Below are positions 20,460-30,289 of a stretch of 64,000 bases of DNA, piece after piece. Source of the stretch: Agathobacter rectalis ATCC 33656. GTDB lineage: Bacteria > Bacillota > Clostridia > Lachnospirales > Lachnospiraceae. Positions within the stretch are counted from its first letter, which is position 1; the number at the start of each line of letters is the position of its first letter. The position numbers and the translations under genes were made by a program. The notes below the pieces were generated by a model. That model had not been told where the DNA came from. It saw only the letters and a program-made list of their open reading frames with translations, and did no database searches. Where the stretch lies: positions 930,001-994,000 of the forward strand of contig NC_012781.1 in the NCBI RefSeq assembly GCF_000020605.1. The letters are read 5' to 3'.

Positions 20460-21368
20460 ATGGCAGATATAACAGCAGGCTCTGTAAAGAGCAAAAAGAA
20501 AAAGAAGATAAGTATATTTCCAATTGTAAATTGCATCATTATGGTATTGTTTTTGATCATAACGCTTTATCCGGTGCTTAATACACTTGCGATATCGCTT
20601 AATGATGGTACAGATGCATTAAGAGGTGGAATTTACCTCTTACCAAGAAAGTTTACCTGGAAGAATTATATAACGGTTTTACAAAAAGATAATCTTATAA
20701 CAGGAGCATACATTACTGTTGCCAGAACAATAATTGGAACAGTCTTAGCACTGGTGGCAAATGCAATCCTTGCTTTTATAGTCAGCAGAAAAAGATTTTT
20801 GTTCAAAAGAGGTTTATCCCTGTTTTGGGTTATCACAATGTATGTCAATGGTGGATTAATCCCTACCTTCCTCCTGTACAAGGGACTTGGGCTTACCAAT
20901 AGTTTTTGGGTTTATGTAGTCCCTGGAATGGTCAGTGCGTTTAACATGCTTGTTATCAGGACCTATATGAATGGAATTCCTGACAGCTTAGAGGAATCAG
21001 CGCAGCTTGACGGTGCAGGATATACCACCATTTTTCTGAAGATTTATTCACCTCTCTGCAAACCGGTATATGCGACAGTAGCTTTATTCGTAGCAGTAGG
21101 ACAGTGGAACTCATGGTTTGATGCAATGCTTTATAACCGTATGAATACAAAGCTTACTACATTACAGTATGAGCTTATGAAGCTTCTTTCAGCTGTAACA
21201 AATCAGGGAGGATCAGCAGAAACATTGAAAAATGCTGTAGGTGCAGTTACACCTACCTCAGTTCGTGCCGCAGCAACAATTATAACAATGCTTCCGATCA
21301 TATGTATTTACCCGTTTTTACAGAAATACTTTGTTACAGGACTTACACTTGGTGGAGTTAAAGAATAA
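20460..21368 (+). CDS. ABC sugar importer permease (YtcP type)
   Basis: 302 residues, six predicted helices, EAA loop EESAQLDGAGYTTIFLKIYSPLCKP. AAGGAGG precedes the ATG by about 8 nt, and the gene begins 14 bp after the first permease. Together with the lipoprotein at 17751 and the LplB-type permease it makes a CUT1 importer, probably for (arabino)xylo-oligosaccharides. It closes the operon before a strong terminator. Confidence 0.94.
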   Translation: MADITAGSVKSKKKKKISIFPIVNCIIMVLFLIITLYPVLNTLAISLNDGTDALRGGIYLLPRKFTWKNYITVLQKDNLITGAYITVARTIIGTVLALVANAILAFIVSRKRFLFKRGLSLFWVITMYVNGGLIPTFLLYKGLGLTNSFWVYVVPGMVSAFNMLVIRTYMNGIPDSLEESAQLDGAGYTTIFLKIYSPLCKPVYATVALFVAVGQWNSWFDAMLYNRMNTKLTTLQYELMKLLSAVTNQGGSAETLKNAVGAVTPTSVRAAATIITMLPIICIYPFLQKYFVTGLTLGGVKE

Positions 21369-21384
21369 ATATTTTTTTACAGGA

Positions 21385-21414
21385 TGCCCGGCAGGATAAC
21401 TGCCGGGTGTTTTT
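21385..21414 (+). terminator. terminator of the xylo-oligosaccharide transport operon
   Basis: GCCCGGCAG (21386-21394) pairs with CTGCCGGGTG (21400-21409), then TTTTTG. Confidence 0.93.
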
Positions 21415-21497
21415 GTGTAAATGTTTATTTGAAAGGAGAATTTTCTTCAAATCAGGAGCAAAATGAGAAAAATGGTACGTTGGCACTAAATAGTAGT

Positions 21498-21525
21498 GGA
21501 TTATTATAAAAAAATGTTGTATAAT
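21498..21525 (+). promoter_or_regulatory. probable promoter of the chemoreceptor gene
   Basis: TATAAT at 21520-21525 with a weak TGGATT -35 16 bp upstream. No clear sigma-28 motif was seen. Confidence 0.4.
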
Positions 21526-21565
21526 AAAGCTACTCTAAAAACTCAAACAAAAGAAGGGGGATTTT

Positions 21566-23065
21566 ATGAATAGTCAACAGTATAACAGAGCCAACAAACG
21601 TGTATTCCTGGCGGTAATCATAGTATTTGCATATATAGCATTTACGTTATTTGCAGCAGTTGGGACAAAAGATGCTGATATTACCAGGATAAGTATACAG
21701 CTTGTTGCGGCAATAGCAGTAATAGTAATAGCTGTAATTGCATTTATTACAAAAAGAGACAGCAGAACAGGTGCGCTTATACTTGTAAGCGCCATGACAG
21801 CAGGATATTTTATTATCGCACTGATCAATTCAACAATCGGTACATGGACATATGCCCTGCCGCTTGTTATTGCAGCGATGATATATCTGGATATAAAGAT
21901 GATGATGGTGATGAACGCAGTAATAATCATATCCAGCGTCATCAGGCTTGTAATGCAGCTTGGAATAGGGGGTACAGTTCTTCAGAATGATGTGATAGCA
22001 GTTTTTGTACTTGTACTTGTGGGATATGCGTCAGACAGCATCACGATTCTTCTTACCCATTTCTTCGATGAAAATATGGAAGAAATCAAAGAATCTGCTA
22101 TGGCACAGGTGGACAGCAATAAGAAGATGGTAATGGTTGCGGAGAATATTTCAAAGCACTTTGACGAGGCTATGACCATGTTAAATGATCTCGATGAGTC
22201 TGTTGCGGTGAGCCATAGTTCAATCCAGGAGATAGCAGACAGCACAGAGAGCACTGCGGAGGCTATCCAGAAGCAGGCAGCTATGTGTGTTGATATTCAG
22301 GGAAATACAGACAATGCAGAAAGTGGAATCAAGGCTATGATAGATGCCTCACGCCAGACTGATGAGACCGTAAAGCAGGGAGCTGATGTTGTGGAAGAAC
22401 TCAAGGAGCAGGCACACAACGTGGCAGAGGCAAGCAATGTTACAGTGTCAGTTATCCAGAGTCTTACAGCTAAGGTAGAGGAAGTAAAGAGCTTTGTTGA
22501 GTCGATTATCAATATTTCTAACCAGACAAATCTGCTTGCTCTCAATGCTTCAATTGAGGCGGCCAGGGCAGGTGAAGCAGGAAAGGGCTTTGCGGTAGTA
22601 GCAGATGAAATCAGACAGCTCTCAGAGCAGACAAAGGATGCATCAGCCAATATTACAGAGATTATAAACAAGCTCAATGAGGACACAAGGCGTGCCAACG
22701 AGAGTATCGAGAACTCAGTATCATCGGTAGAGAAGCAGAATGAGCTTATCGACGATACAAGAGACAAGTTTAATGCCATGGGAGAGGCCGTTGAGCTGTT
22801 GATGAAGGATATCAATGTGGCTGAGGAGAGTATCAAAAAGATTCTTGATTCAACAACAGTCATATCAGACAATATCACACACCTTTCAGCTACAGGAGAA
22901 GAGGTTGCAGCTTCTTCAACGGAGGGACTTCGCATGGCTGATACCACAGTCGAGAGCATGGCAAAGTGCAAGAAGGTACTGGAAAATATCTATATGCTTG
23001 CGGATGACCTCAAAAACTCTGTTGAGGAGAATGAGGAAGAGCTTAGTCAGAAATTTGATTTCTAA
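21566..23065 (+). CDS. methyl-accepting chemotaxis protein with multi-pass membrane input domain
   Basis: 499 residues. The first 165 or so residues hold about six hydrophobic segments with almost no extracellular domain, then comes a coiled-coil signalling region. The hairpin tip lies in [39 protein letters not shown], split here only by convention, and is typical of MCPs. No HAMP domain is obvious. Such receptors sense membrane or energy state rather than a periplasm-type ligand, but the stimulus is unknown. AAGGGGG precedes the ATG. It fits a flagellated gut bacterium. Confidence 0.93.
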   Translation: MNSQQYNRANKRVFLAVIIVFAYIAFTLFAAVGTKDADITRISIQLVAAIAVIVIAVIAFITKRDSRTGALILVSAMTAGYFIIALINSTIGTWTYALPLVIAAMIYLDIKMMMVMNAVIIISSVIRLVMQLGIGGTVLQNDVIAVFVLVLVGYASDSITILLTHFFDENMEEIKESAMAQVDSNKKMVMVAENISKHFDEAMTMLNDLDESVAVSHSSIQEIADSTESTAEAIQKQAAMCVDIQGNTDNAESGIKAMIDASRQTDETVKQGADVVEELKEQAHNVAEASNVTVSVIQSLTAKVEEVKSFVESIINISNQTNLLALNASIEAARAGEAGKGFAVVADEIRQLSEQTKDASANITEIINKLNEDTRRANESIENSVSSVEKQNELIDDTRDKFNAMGEAVELLMKDINVAEESIKKILDSTTVISDNITHLSATGEEVAASSTEGLRMADTTVESMAKCKKVLENIYMLADDLKNSVEENEEELSQKFDF

Positions 23066-23086
23066 GAGCAGTAATATGTTTTTTAC

Positions 23087-23117
23087 GGCAGGAGCGCATT
23101 TGCTCCTGCCATTTTTA
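23087..23117 (+). terminator. terminator after the chemoreceptor gene
   Basis: GGCAGGAGC (23087-23095) pairs with GCTCCTGCC (23102-23110), loop about 6 nt, then ATTTTTA. Confidence 0.93.
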
Positions 23118-23139
23118 TATATTTTTTATGATAAAAATA

Positions 23140-23167
23140 TTTACATTATTGTAATATATGATAAAAT
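23140..23167 (+). promoter_or_regulatory. probable promoter of the DUF4190 gene
   Basis: TTTACA (23140-23145), 16-bp spacer, TAAAAT (23162-23167). The same region has an imperfect direct repeat of ATGATAAAATATTT. Confidence 0.45.
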
Positions 23168-23223
23168 ATTTCTAACACAATAACACAATGGCTACATAAA
23201 CAATAGGATATATGGAGGAAGTT

Positions 23224-24123
23224 ATGGACGATAACAATTATATGAACAATGACAACCGGTCGTCAGGCACACCGGACAATACAGGTGTATTCGGTCAGTC
23301 TTCAGGAACAGCAAATGGCTCAGACGCATACAGCCAGCCGCAGGACACATACAGTCAGCCGACAGACACATACAGTCAGCCGACAGACACATATAATCAG
23401 TCTGTATCCCAGCAGGAAAGTGGGAATGCATATGGACAGTCATCAGACCAGACAGGCAGCACAGACGGATATGTCAATAATCCGGGCAGTGCATATGGTT
23501 ATGCAAATCAGGGTACATACAATCAGAATCCAAATGCCCAGGGTGCATACAATCAGAATCCAAATGCCCAGGGTACATACAACCAGAACACATATGATCA
23601 GGGCTCATTTAATCAGTCAGCTTACGGACAGACGCAGTATGGCCAGCAGCCAAACGGACAGGGTGGCTACAATCAGACTGCATACGGACAGACAGCCTAC
23701 AATCAGCCACAGTATGGAGCTAATCCATACAACCAGCCGCCAAAGAACAGCAATGGCTTTGGTATAGCTTCTCTGGTACTTGGAATCGCATCTATTGTAC
23801 TGTTTTGTACATGCATCAATTATGTGACAGCTCTGCTTGCTATCATTTTTGGTATTATACATATCATAAAGGGCAACAACAAGGTGTTTGGTATAGTTGG
23901 TATAGCAACAGCAGCTATCTCAGTTATAGTCAGCATCATATTCTGGGTTATAGCAGGCTCAAACGTAAGCACAGATTTTGAAAAGGAGTTCATGAAGGGC
24001 TTTGATGAGGGCTATGAGTATTATAATGATGACGATTCCTATGAGGATTACGATTATGATTATGATTCTTATGATTATGATGATTTTGATTATCAGAATT
24101 TTGAGTATGATGGCATTTATTAG
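23224..24123 (+). CDS. DUF4190 membrane protein with Gln/Asn/Tyr-rich N-terminus and Asp/Tyr-rich tail
   Basis: 299 residues from the ATG at 23224; GGAGGA sits just upstream and overlaps an earlier ATG at 23212. Residues about 1-175 are low-complexity, built from repeats such as QPTDTYS and YNQNPNAQG, rich in Q, N, G, Y and P with hardly any charge. Residues about 180-255 form the DUF4190 domain with two or three membrane helices (GFGIASLVLGIASIVLF, TALLAIIFGIIHI, VGIATAAISVIVSIIFW). The last 40 residues are an acidic D/Y repeat. No enzyme motif. It is monocistronic, between two terminators. Function unknown; a membrane protein with a long disordered arm. Confidence 0.8.
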   Translation: MDDNNYMNNDNRSSGTPDNTGVFGQSSGTANGSDAYSQPQDTYSQPTDTYSQPTDTYNQSVSQQESGNAYGQSSDQTGSTDGYVNNPGSAYGYANQGTYNQNPNAQGAYNQNPNAQGTYNQNTYDQGSFNQSAYGQTQYGQQPNGQGGYNQTAYGQTAYNQPQYGANPYNQPPKNSNGFGIASLVLGIASIVLFCTCINYVTALLAIIFGIIHIIKGNNKVFGIVGIATAAISVIVSIIFWVIAGSNVSTDFEKEFMKGFDEGYEYYNDDDSYEDYDYDYDSYDYDDFDYQNFEYDGIY

Positions 24124-24162
24124 AGTTAATTATTATCAAATTATTACAGAATCAATTACATC

Positions 24163-24192
24163 TTGACAACAGTGGCTTTTCAGTTATATACT
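24163..24192 (+). promoter_or_regulatory. promoter of the ileS T-box leader
   Basis: Consensus TTGACA (24163-24168) and TATACT (24187-24192) with an 18-bp spacer; TATATA at 24185 would give 16 bp. Confidence 0.75.
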
Positions 24193-24199
24193 TAAACAC

Positions 24200-24471
24200 A
24201 GTTAGTAAAAGGCAGTGACGAAGACAGTAGAGATGGCAGGAAAGTCAAAGAGAGCCGGGGCAGGTGAGAGCCGGTATGAGTAGAGCCGTTTTGAAAATCA
24301 CTTCTGAGCCGCAGGCTAAAATCGCCATACAGTGTTGCGAGAGTAGGTTCTGACGTATTCCCTACGTTACAGGGGCGGGTATGCAAGGGTATTTCCCTTA
24401 AGTACATTGTAATAGGTGGTATAGACGTATCAGGCACGCGTTCCTAATTACAGGAATGTGTGCCTTTTTTT
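24200..24471 (+). ncRNA. T-box riboswitch, isoleucine type, with terminator
   Basis: A leader of about 270 nt precedes ileS. The AGTAGAG stretch near 24224 fits the AG bulge of stem I. GAAAATCAC near 24294-24302 offers an AUC isoleucine specifier, and AGGTGGTATAGACG (24415-24428) is a variant T-box whose TGGT would pair with the tRNA ACCA end. The terminator at 24433-24471 pairs GGCAC..TTCCT with AGGAA..GTGCC and ends in seven T residues. Uncharged tRNA-Ile would favour the antiterminator and switch on ileS. Confidence 0.9.
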
Positions 24472-24590
24472 GTGAATATTCCATAAACCGAAAATTCTAG
24501 TGGAGTAAGCCACAAGGAAGCCTCGTAAGAGTCGAATTTGAGGTGCATGTTGGGATGTTCACGAACAATATAGAATAAGGAGAGATAGTC

Positions 24591-27500
24591 ATGTACAACA
24601 AAGTTGACACCAATATGAACTTCGTTGAACGCGAGAAGAAGACAGAGCAGTTCTGGAGAGAGAACAATATCTTCAGAAAATCTATGGAAAACAGAAAAGA
24701 AGGAGAGACATACACATTCTATGATGGACCTCCTACAGCAAACGGAAAGCCTCACATCGGACATGTTGAGACACGTACCATAAAGGATATGATTCCAAGA
24801 TTCCAGACCATGAAGGGCAAATATGTGCCACGTAAAGCAGGCTGGGATACACACGGACTTCCTGTTGAGATCGAGGTGGAGAAGCTTCTCGGCCTTGACG
24901 GCAAGGATCAGATTGAGAACTACGGACTTGAGCCATTCATCAAGAAATGTAAAGAGTCTGTATGGAAATACAAGGGTATGTGGGAGGATTTCTCCAACAC
25001 AGTAGGTTTCTGGGCTGATATGGACAATCCATACGTCACATATGACGACAATTTCATTGAGTCAGAGTGGTGGGCTCTCAAGGAAATCTGGAATAAGGGA
25101 CTTCTTTACAAGGGCTTCAAGATTGTTCCTTACTGTCCTCGTTGTGGAACACCGCTTTCTGCACAGGAGGTGGCACAGGGCTACAAGACAGTTAAAGAAA
25201 AATCAGCAGTAGTACGTTTTAAGGTAGTAGGAGAGGATGCATATTTCCTCGCATGGACCACAACTCCATGGACACTTCCAAGCAACGTGGCACTCTGTGT
25301 GAACCCTAATGACACATATGTAAAGGTAAAGGCTGTTGATGGCTACACATATTATATGGCAGAGGCACTTGCAGACAAGGTGCTCTCACAGCTTCTTTCA
25401 AAAGAGGACGCAGAAGCAGGCAAGAAGGCATATGAGGTGCTTGAGACATACAAAGGAAAGGATCTTGAGTACAAGGAGTATGAGCCGCTTTATGACTGCG
25501 CTAAGCAGGTTGCCGATAAGCAGGGCAAGAAGGGCTTTTTCGTGACATGTGACACATATGTTACTATGTCAGACGGTACAGGAATCGTTCATATCGCTCC
25601 TGCATTTGGTGAGGATGATGCCAATGTCGGAAGAAATTATGACCTTCCATTTGTACAGTTTGTAAACGACAAGGGAGAGCTTACAGCCGAGACTCCGTTT
25701 GCCGGTATGTGGGTAAAGGATGCAGATCCTGAGGTATTAAAGGACTTAAGCGGCAGAAAGCAGCTTTTCGATGCTCCGAAATTTGAGCATGAGTATCCAC
25801 ACTGTTGGAGATGTGACAAGCCTCTTATCTACTATGCAAGAGAGTCATGGTACATCAAGGAGACAGCAGTAAAGGATGATCTTATCAGAAACAACAATAC
25901 AGTAAACTGGATTCCTGAGTCTATCGGTTCAGGACGTTTCGGAAACTGGCTTGAGAATATACAGGATTGGGCTATCTCACGTAACCGTTACTGGGGCACA
26001 CCACTCAATATCTGGGAGTGTGAATGCGGACACAGAGAGTGTATCGGAAGCCGTGCAGAGCTCGCCGAAAAAGCAGGAGATCCAAAGGCAGCAGAGGTAG
26101 AGCTTCACAGACCATACATCGACGCTGTGACAATCAAGTGTCCTGAATGTGGCAAGGATATGCACCGTGTACCAGAGGTACTTGACTGCTGGTTTGATTC
26201 AGGAGCCATGCCATTTGCACAGCACCACTATCCATTCGAGAACAAGGAAGTATTTGAGAAGCAGTTCCCGGCCAAGTTTATCTCAGAGGCAGTTGACCAG
26301 ACACGTGGATGGTTCCATTCACTCATGGCTGAGTCTACACTCCTTTTCAACAAGGCCCCTTATGAGAATGTCATCGTGCTTGGACACGTACAGGATGAGA
26401 ACGGACAGAAGATGTCCAAGTCAAAGGGCAACGCGGTAGATCCGTTTGATGCACTTGAGACATACGGTGCAGATGCCATCAGATGGTATTTCTACACAGC
26501 ATCAGCTCCATGGATTCCAAAGAAGTTTTCAGGAAAGCTCGTGCTTGAGGGACAGCGTAAGTTTATGGGAACACTCTGGAACACATACGCATTCTTCGTT
26601 CTTTATGCAAATATCGACAATTTTGATGCTACAAAATACAGCCTTGAGTATGATAAGCTTGCAGTAATGGACAAGTGGATTCTTTCAAAGCTCAACTCAG
26701 CAGTGGCAGGCGTGGATGAGTGCCTGTCAAACTACAAGATTCCGGAGGCGGCAAAGTACCTTCAGGAGTTCGTAGACGACTTGAGTAACTGGTATGTACG
26801 CCGCAGCCGTGAGCGTTTCTGGGCAAAGGGCATGGAGCAGGACAAGATAAACGCATACATGACACTTTATACAGCACTTGTCACCATATCAAAGGCGGCA
26901 GCACCTATGATTCCTTTCATGACAGAGGATATCTACAGAAATCTTGTCTGCTCTATCGACAAGAGCGCACCGGAGTCAATTCATCTGTGCGACTATCCTG
27001 TAGTTGATGAGAAGCTGATTGACAAAAAGCTCGAAGCTGATATGGATGAGGTACTAAAGGTTGTAGTACTCGGACGTGCATGCCGTAACGAGGCAAATAT
27101 CAAAAACCGTCAGCCAATCGGAAAAATGTTTGTAAAGGCTCCGGAAAAACTGGATGAATTTTATGTGGATATCATCGCAGACGAGCTCAACGTAAAAGAG
27201 GTTGAGTTCACTGATGATGTATCACACTACACCACCTACAAATTCAAGCCACAGCTTAGAACAGTGGGTCCTAAGTATGGTAAATACCTTGGCCAGATTA
27301 AGGCAGTTTTAGCTGAGCTTGATGGTCATAAGGCCATGGAGGAGCTTAACAGCACCGGCTCTCTCAAGCTTGACAGCATTAGCGATGAAGTTGTATTATC
27401 TAAAGAGGATTTACTTATCGAGATGACTCAGATGGAGGGCTATGTGACACAGTCTGACAACAATATAACCGTTGTTCTTGACACCAACCTCACTCCTGAG

Positions 27501-27758
27501 CTTATCGAGGAAGGTTTCGTAAGAGAAATCATCAGTAAGATCCAGACAATGCGTAAGGACGCAGGCTTTGAGGTTATGGACCACATCGCTGTGACATACG
27601 AGGCAGATGAGAAGCTTTCAAATGTATTTGAAAAGTTTGGTGATGAAATCAAGACCGAGGTTCTTGCCGTATCAATTAAATCAGGCGAACTTAAGGGCTA
27701 TGAAAAGGATTGGAAGATTAATGGTGAGGCTGTTAAGCTTGCAGTTGAAAAACAATAA
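24591..27758 (+). CDS. ileS: isoleucyl-tRNA synthetase
   Basis: 1055 residues, class I aminoacyl-tRNA synthetase that charges tRNA-Ile. HIGH is at 55-58 in GPPTANGKPHIGH and KMSKS at 607-611. The large CP1 editing domain (about 200-420) contains the AWTTTPWTLPSN block. The total length and the GPPTANG form of the first motif fit the larger, eukaryote-like IleS clade (type 2) rather than the E. coli type. AAGGAG lies about 8 nt before the ATG. Expression is controlled by the upstream T-box. Confidence 0.97.
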   Translation: MYNKVDTNMNFVEREKKTEQFWRENNIFRKSMENRKEGETYTFYDGPPTANGKPHIGHVETRTIKDMIPRFQTMKGKYVPRKAGWDTHGLPVEIEVEKLLGLDGKDQIENYGLEPFIKKCKESVWKYKGMWEDFSNTVGFWADMDNPYVTYDDNFIESEWWALKEIWNKGLLYKGFKIVPYCPRCGTPLSAQEVAQGYKTVKEKSAVVRFKVVGEDAYFLAWTTTPWTLPSNVALCVNPNDTYVKVKAVDGYTYYMAEALADKVLSQLLSKEDAEAGKKAYEVLETYKGKDLEYKEYEPLYDCAKQVADKQGKKGFFVTCDTYVTMSDGTGIVHIAPAFGEDDANVGRNYDLPFVQFVNDKGELTAETPFAGMWVKDADPEVLKDLSGRKQLFDAPKFEHEYPHCWRCDKPLIYYARESWYIKETAVKDDLIRNNNTVNWIPESIGSGRFGNWLENIQDWAISRNRYWGTPLNIWECECGHRECIGSRAELAEKAGDPKAAEVELHRPYIDAVTIKCPECGKDMHRVPEVLDCWFDSGAMPFAQHHYPFENKEVFEKQFPAKFISEAVDQTRGWFHSLMAESTLLFNKAPYENVIVLGHVQDENGQKMSKSKGNAVDPFDALETYGADAIRWYFYTASAPWIPKKFSGKLVLEGQRKFMGTLWNTYAFFVLYANIDNFDATKYSLEYDKLAVMDKWILSKLNSAVAGVDECLSNYKIPEAAKYLQEFVDDLSNWYVRRSRERFWAKGMEQDKINAYMTLYTALVTISKAAAPMIPFMTEDIYRNLVCSIDKSAPESIHLCDYPVVDEKLIDKKLEADMDEVLKVVVLGRACRNEANIKNRQPIGKMFVKAPEKLDEFYVDIIADELNVKEVEFTDDVSHYTTYKFKPQLRTVGPKYGKYLGQIKAVLAELDGHKAMEELNSTGSLKLDSISDEVVLSKEDLLIEMTQMEGYVTQSDNNITVVLDTNLTPELIEEGFVREIISKIQTMRKDAGFEVMDHIAVTYEADEKLSNVFEKFGDEIKTEVLAVSIKSGELKGYEKDWKINGEAVKLAVEKQ

Positions 27759-27771
27759 TCTCTGCACGAGA

Positions 27772-27796
27772 GGGAGCATTAATTTGCTCCCTTTTA
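27772..27796 (+). terminator. terminator after ileS
   Basis: GGGAGC (27772-27777) pairs with GCTCCC (27786-27791), then TTTT. Confidence 0.8.
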
Positions 27797-27816
27797 GTGC
27801 CATAAGGAGGAATATG

Positions 27817-30285
27817 ATGAGAGATAATACGTTTAGCAAAAAGGTGTTTATTAAGACTGTATCAGACAATTTAAAAAATAAATATCGTAAGACTATAGAT
27901 GATGCCACACAGCAGGAACTTTATCAGGCTGTATCAGAGGCCGTAAAGGATGTCATCATGGATGAGTGGATTGCCACACAGAGAGTGATGGACAAGGACG
28001 ATCCAAAGGTTGTTTATTATATGTCCATGGAGTTTTTGATGGGAAGAGCTCTCGGCAACAACCTTATAAACCTCTCAGCATACAAGGAGGTCAAGGAGGC
28101 TCTCAATGAGATTGGTGTGGATATCAATGCTATTGAGGACCAGGAGCCTGATCCGGCACTTGGAAACGGTGGACTCGGAAGACTGGCAGCGTGTTTCATG
28201 GATTCACTTGCCACACTCGGATATCCTGCATACGGCTGTGGAATCAGATATAGATATGGTATGTTCAAGCAGCAGATTTCAGACGGCTTCCAGATTGAGG
28301 TGCCTGACAACTGGCTCAAGGACGGATATCCATTCGAGCTTCGTCGTCCGGAGTACTGCTATGAGGTCAAGTTTGGAGGATATGTGCAGGAGAGCACAGA
28401 TGAAAACGGAGAGCTTCATTTCGAGCAGAAGGACTATCAGTCGGTGCTTGCAGTGCCTTATGATATGCCTATAGTCGGTTATGACAACAATGTGGTCAAT
28501 TCTCTCATGATATGGGATGCAGAGCCCAAAAACGGCTTCTCGCTCGAGTCCTTTGACCAGGGTGACTACGACAAGGCAGTGGAGCAGGAAAATCTTGCAA
28601 GAAACCTTGTTGAGGTGCTCTATCCAAACGATAACCATGTAAAGGGCAAGGAGCTTCGCTTAAAGCAGCAGTATTTCTTTGTATCAGCAAGCATCCAGCG
28701 TGCACTTGCAAGGTTTAAAAAGCATCACAGCGATTTAAAAGATCTCCCAAATAAAGCTGTTTTCCAGATGAACGATACTCACCCTACAGTTGCAGTCGCA
28801 GAGCTTATGAGAATCCTTGTGGACGAGGAGCATCTGTCATGGGATGATGCATGGGATATCACTACAAGATGTGTAGCCTACACTAACCATACAATCATGG
28901 CTGAGGCGCTTGAGAAGTGGCCAATTGAGATATTCCAGAGACTGCTTCCTCGTGTATACCAGATTGTTGACGAGATAAACAGAAGATTTGTGATGCAGAT
29001 TAATGAGAGATATCCTGGCAATGAGGACAAGGTAAGAAAGATGGCTATCCTCTATGACGGACAGGTCAAGATGGCAAATATGGCTATCGTTGCAGGCTAT
29101 TCTGTAAACGGTGTTGCAAAGCTTCACACAGAGATACTTAAGAATCAGGAGCTTCATGATTTCTATGAGATGTTCCCTGAGAAGTTCAATAACAAGACAA
29201 ACGGAATCACACAGCGTAGATTCTTAGCACATGCAAATCCACTCCTTGCAGACTGGGCAACAAAAAAGGTAGGAGCCGGCTGGATTACAGATCTTACAAT
29301 GCTTTCAAAGCTCAAGGCTTATGCGGACAGCCCTGTTGCACAGCAGGAGTTTGCTGAGATTAAGAGAGCAAACAAGGTGCGTTTAGCAAAGTATATCAAG
29401 GAGCACAATGGTATTGATGTAAATCCGGATTCTATCTTTGATGTGCAGGTTAAGAGACTTCACGAGTACAAGAGACAGCTCATGAACATCCTTCATGTGA
29501 TGTATCTGTACAACAAGATTAAGGAAAATCCGTCTATGGATTTCTATCCTAGAACATTCATTTTTGGAGCAAAGGCAGCAGCAGGCTACAGAAATGCAAA
29601 GAAAACAATAAAGCTCATCAACAGCGTGGCTGATGTGATAAATAACGATGCTTCTATTGACGGCAAGCTCAAGGTAGTATTTATCGAGGATTACAAGGTA
29701 TCCAATGCCGAGATTATTTTTGCGGCAGCAGATGTCAGCGAGCAGATTTCCACAGCAAGCAAGGAGGCATCCGGAACAGGAAACATGAAGTTTATGCTCA
29801 ATGGAGCGCTCACTATCGGAACTATGGATGGTGCCAATGTCGAGATGTTCGATGAGGTAGGGGCTGACAATATGTTTATCTTTGGAATGAGCTCTGATGA
29901 GGTCATCTCACACGAGAACAGACATGACTACAATCCAGTTGATGTATATAATAACGATGCCGAGCTAAGAAAGGTAGTAAACCAGCTCGTAGACGGCACA
30001 TATTCACCAAATGACCATGAGCTTTTCAGGGAGCTTTACAACTCACTGCTCAATCCGCAGCAGGGACAGGTGGCTGACCGCTACTTTATCCTCGCAGACT
30101 TCCGCTCATATGCAAATGCACAGCAGAAGATTAATGATTATTACAAGAACAAGAGCGCATGGAGAAAGAGTGCACTGCTCAATATCGCACATGTAGGAAA
30201 GTTCTCTTCAGACAGAACAATCCAGGAATATGTGGACGATATCTGGCATCTTGACAGAATTACCGTAAATATGGCAGGAGTATAG
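27817..30285 (+). CDS. glgP: glycogen/maltodextrin phosphorylase
   Basis: 822 residues from the second of two adjacent ATGs; AAGGAGG leaves 6 nt to 27817 and only 3 nt to 27814. GT35 phosphorylase that releases glucose 1-phosphate from alpha-1,4-glucans with pyridoxal phosphate bound to Lys658 in GTGNMKFMLNGAL. Other blocks are EDQEPDPALGNGGLGRLAACF, NDTHPTVAVAELMR and VKRLHEYKRQL. Cytoplasmic. It could degrade stored glycogen or maltodextrins derived from the surface amylase encoded further along. The next gene starts 4 nt downstream. Confidence 0.96.
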   Translation: MRDNTFSKKVFIKTVSDNLKNKYRKTIDDATQQELYQAVSEAVKDVIMDEWIATQRVMDKDDPKVVYYMSMEFLMGRALGNNLINLSAYKEVKEALNEIGVDINAIEDQEPDPALGNGGLGRLAACFMDSLATLGYPAYGCGIRYRYGMFKQQISDGFQIEVPDNWLKDGYPFELRRPEYCYEVKFGGYVQESTDENGELHFEQKDYQSVLAVPYDMPIVGYDNNVVNSLMIWDAEPKNGFSLESFDQGDYDKAVEQENLARNLVEVLYPNDNHVKGKELRLKQQYFFVSASIQRALARFKKHHSDLKDLPNKAVFQMNDTHPTVAVAELMRILVDEEHLSWDDAWDITTRCVAYTNHTIMAEALEKWPIEIFQRLLPRVYQIVDEINRRFVMQINERYPGNEDKVRKMAILYDGQVKMANMAIVAGYSVNGVAKLHTEILKNQELHDFYEMFPEKFNNKTNGITQRRFLAHANPLLADWATKKVGAGWITDLTMLSKLKAYADSPVAQQEFAEIKRANKVRLAKYIKEHNGIDVNPDSIFDVQVKRLHEYKRQLMNILHVMYLYNKIKENPSMDFYPRTFIFGAKAAAGYRNAKKTIKLINSVADVINNDASIDGKLKVVFIEDYKVSNAEIIFAAADVSEQISTASKEASGTGNMKFMLNGALTIGTMDGANVEMFDEVGADNMFIFGMSSDEVISHENRHDYNPVDVYNNDAELRKVVNQLVDGTYSPNDHELFRELYNSLLNPQQGQVADRYFILADFRSYANAQQKINDYYKNKSAWRKSALLNIAHVGKFSSDRTIQEYVDDIWHLDRITVNMAGV

Positions 30286-30289
30286 GATT

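Noticed and set aside
22297-22971. 224-codon open frame on the minus strand inside the chemoreceptor gene
   Set aside because: It mirrors the codon bias of the coiled-coil gene on the other strand, gives a Ser/Ala-rich protein with no motif, and has no ribosome binding site.
23300-23720. Short regular repeats that resemble a CRISPR array or minisatellite
   Set aside because: The repeats keep a reading frame, differ in length and encode the Q/N/Y-rich arm of the DUF4190 protein; there are no unique spacers and no cas genes.
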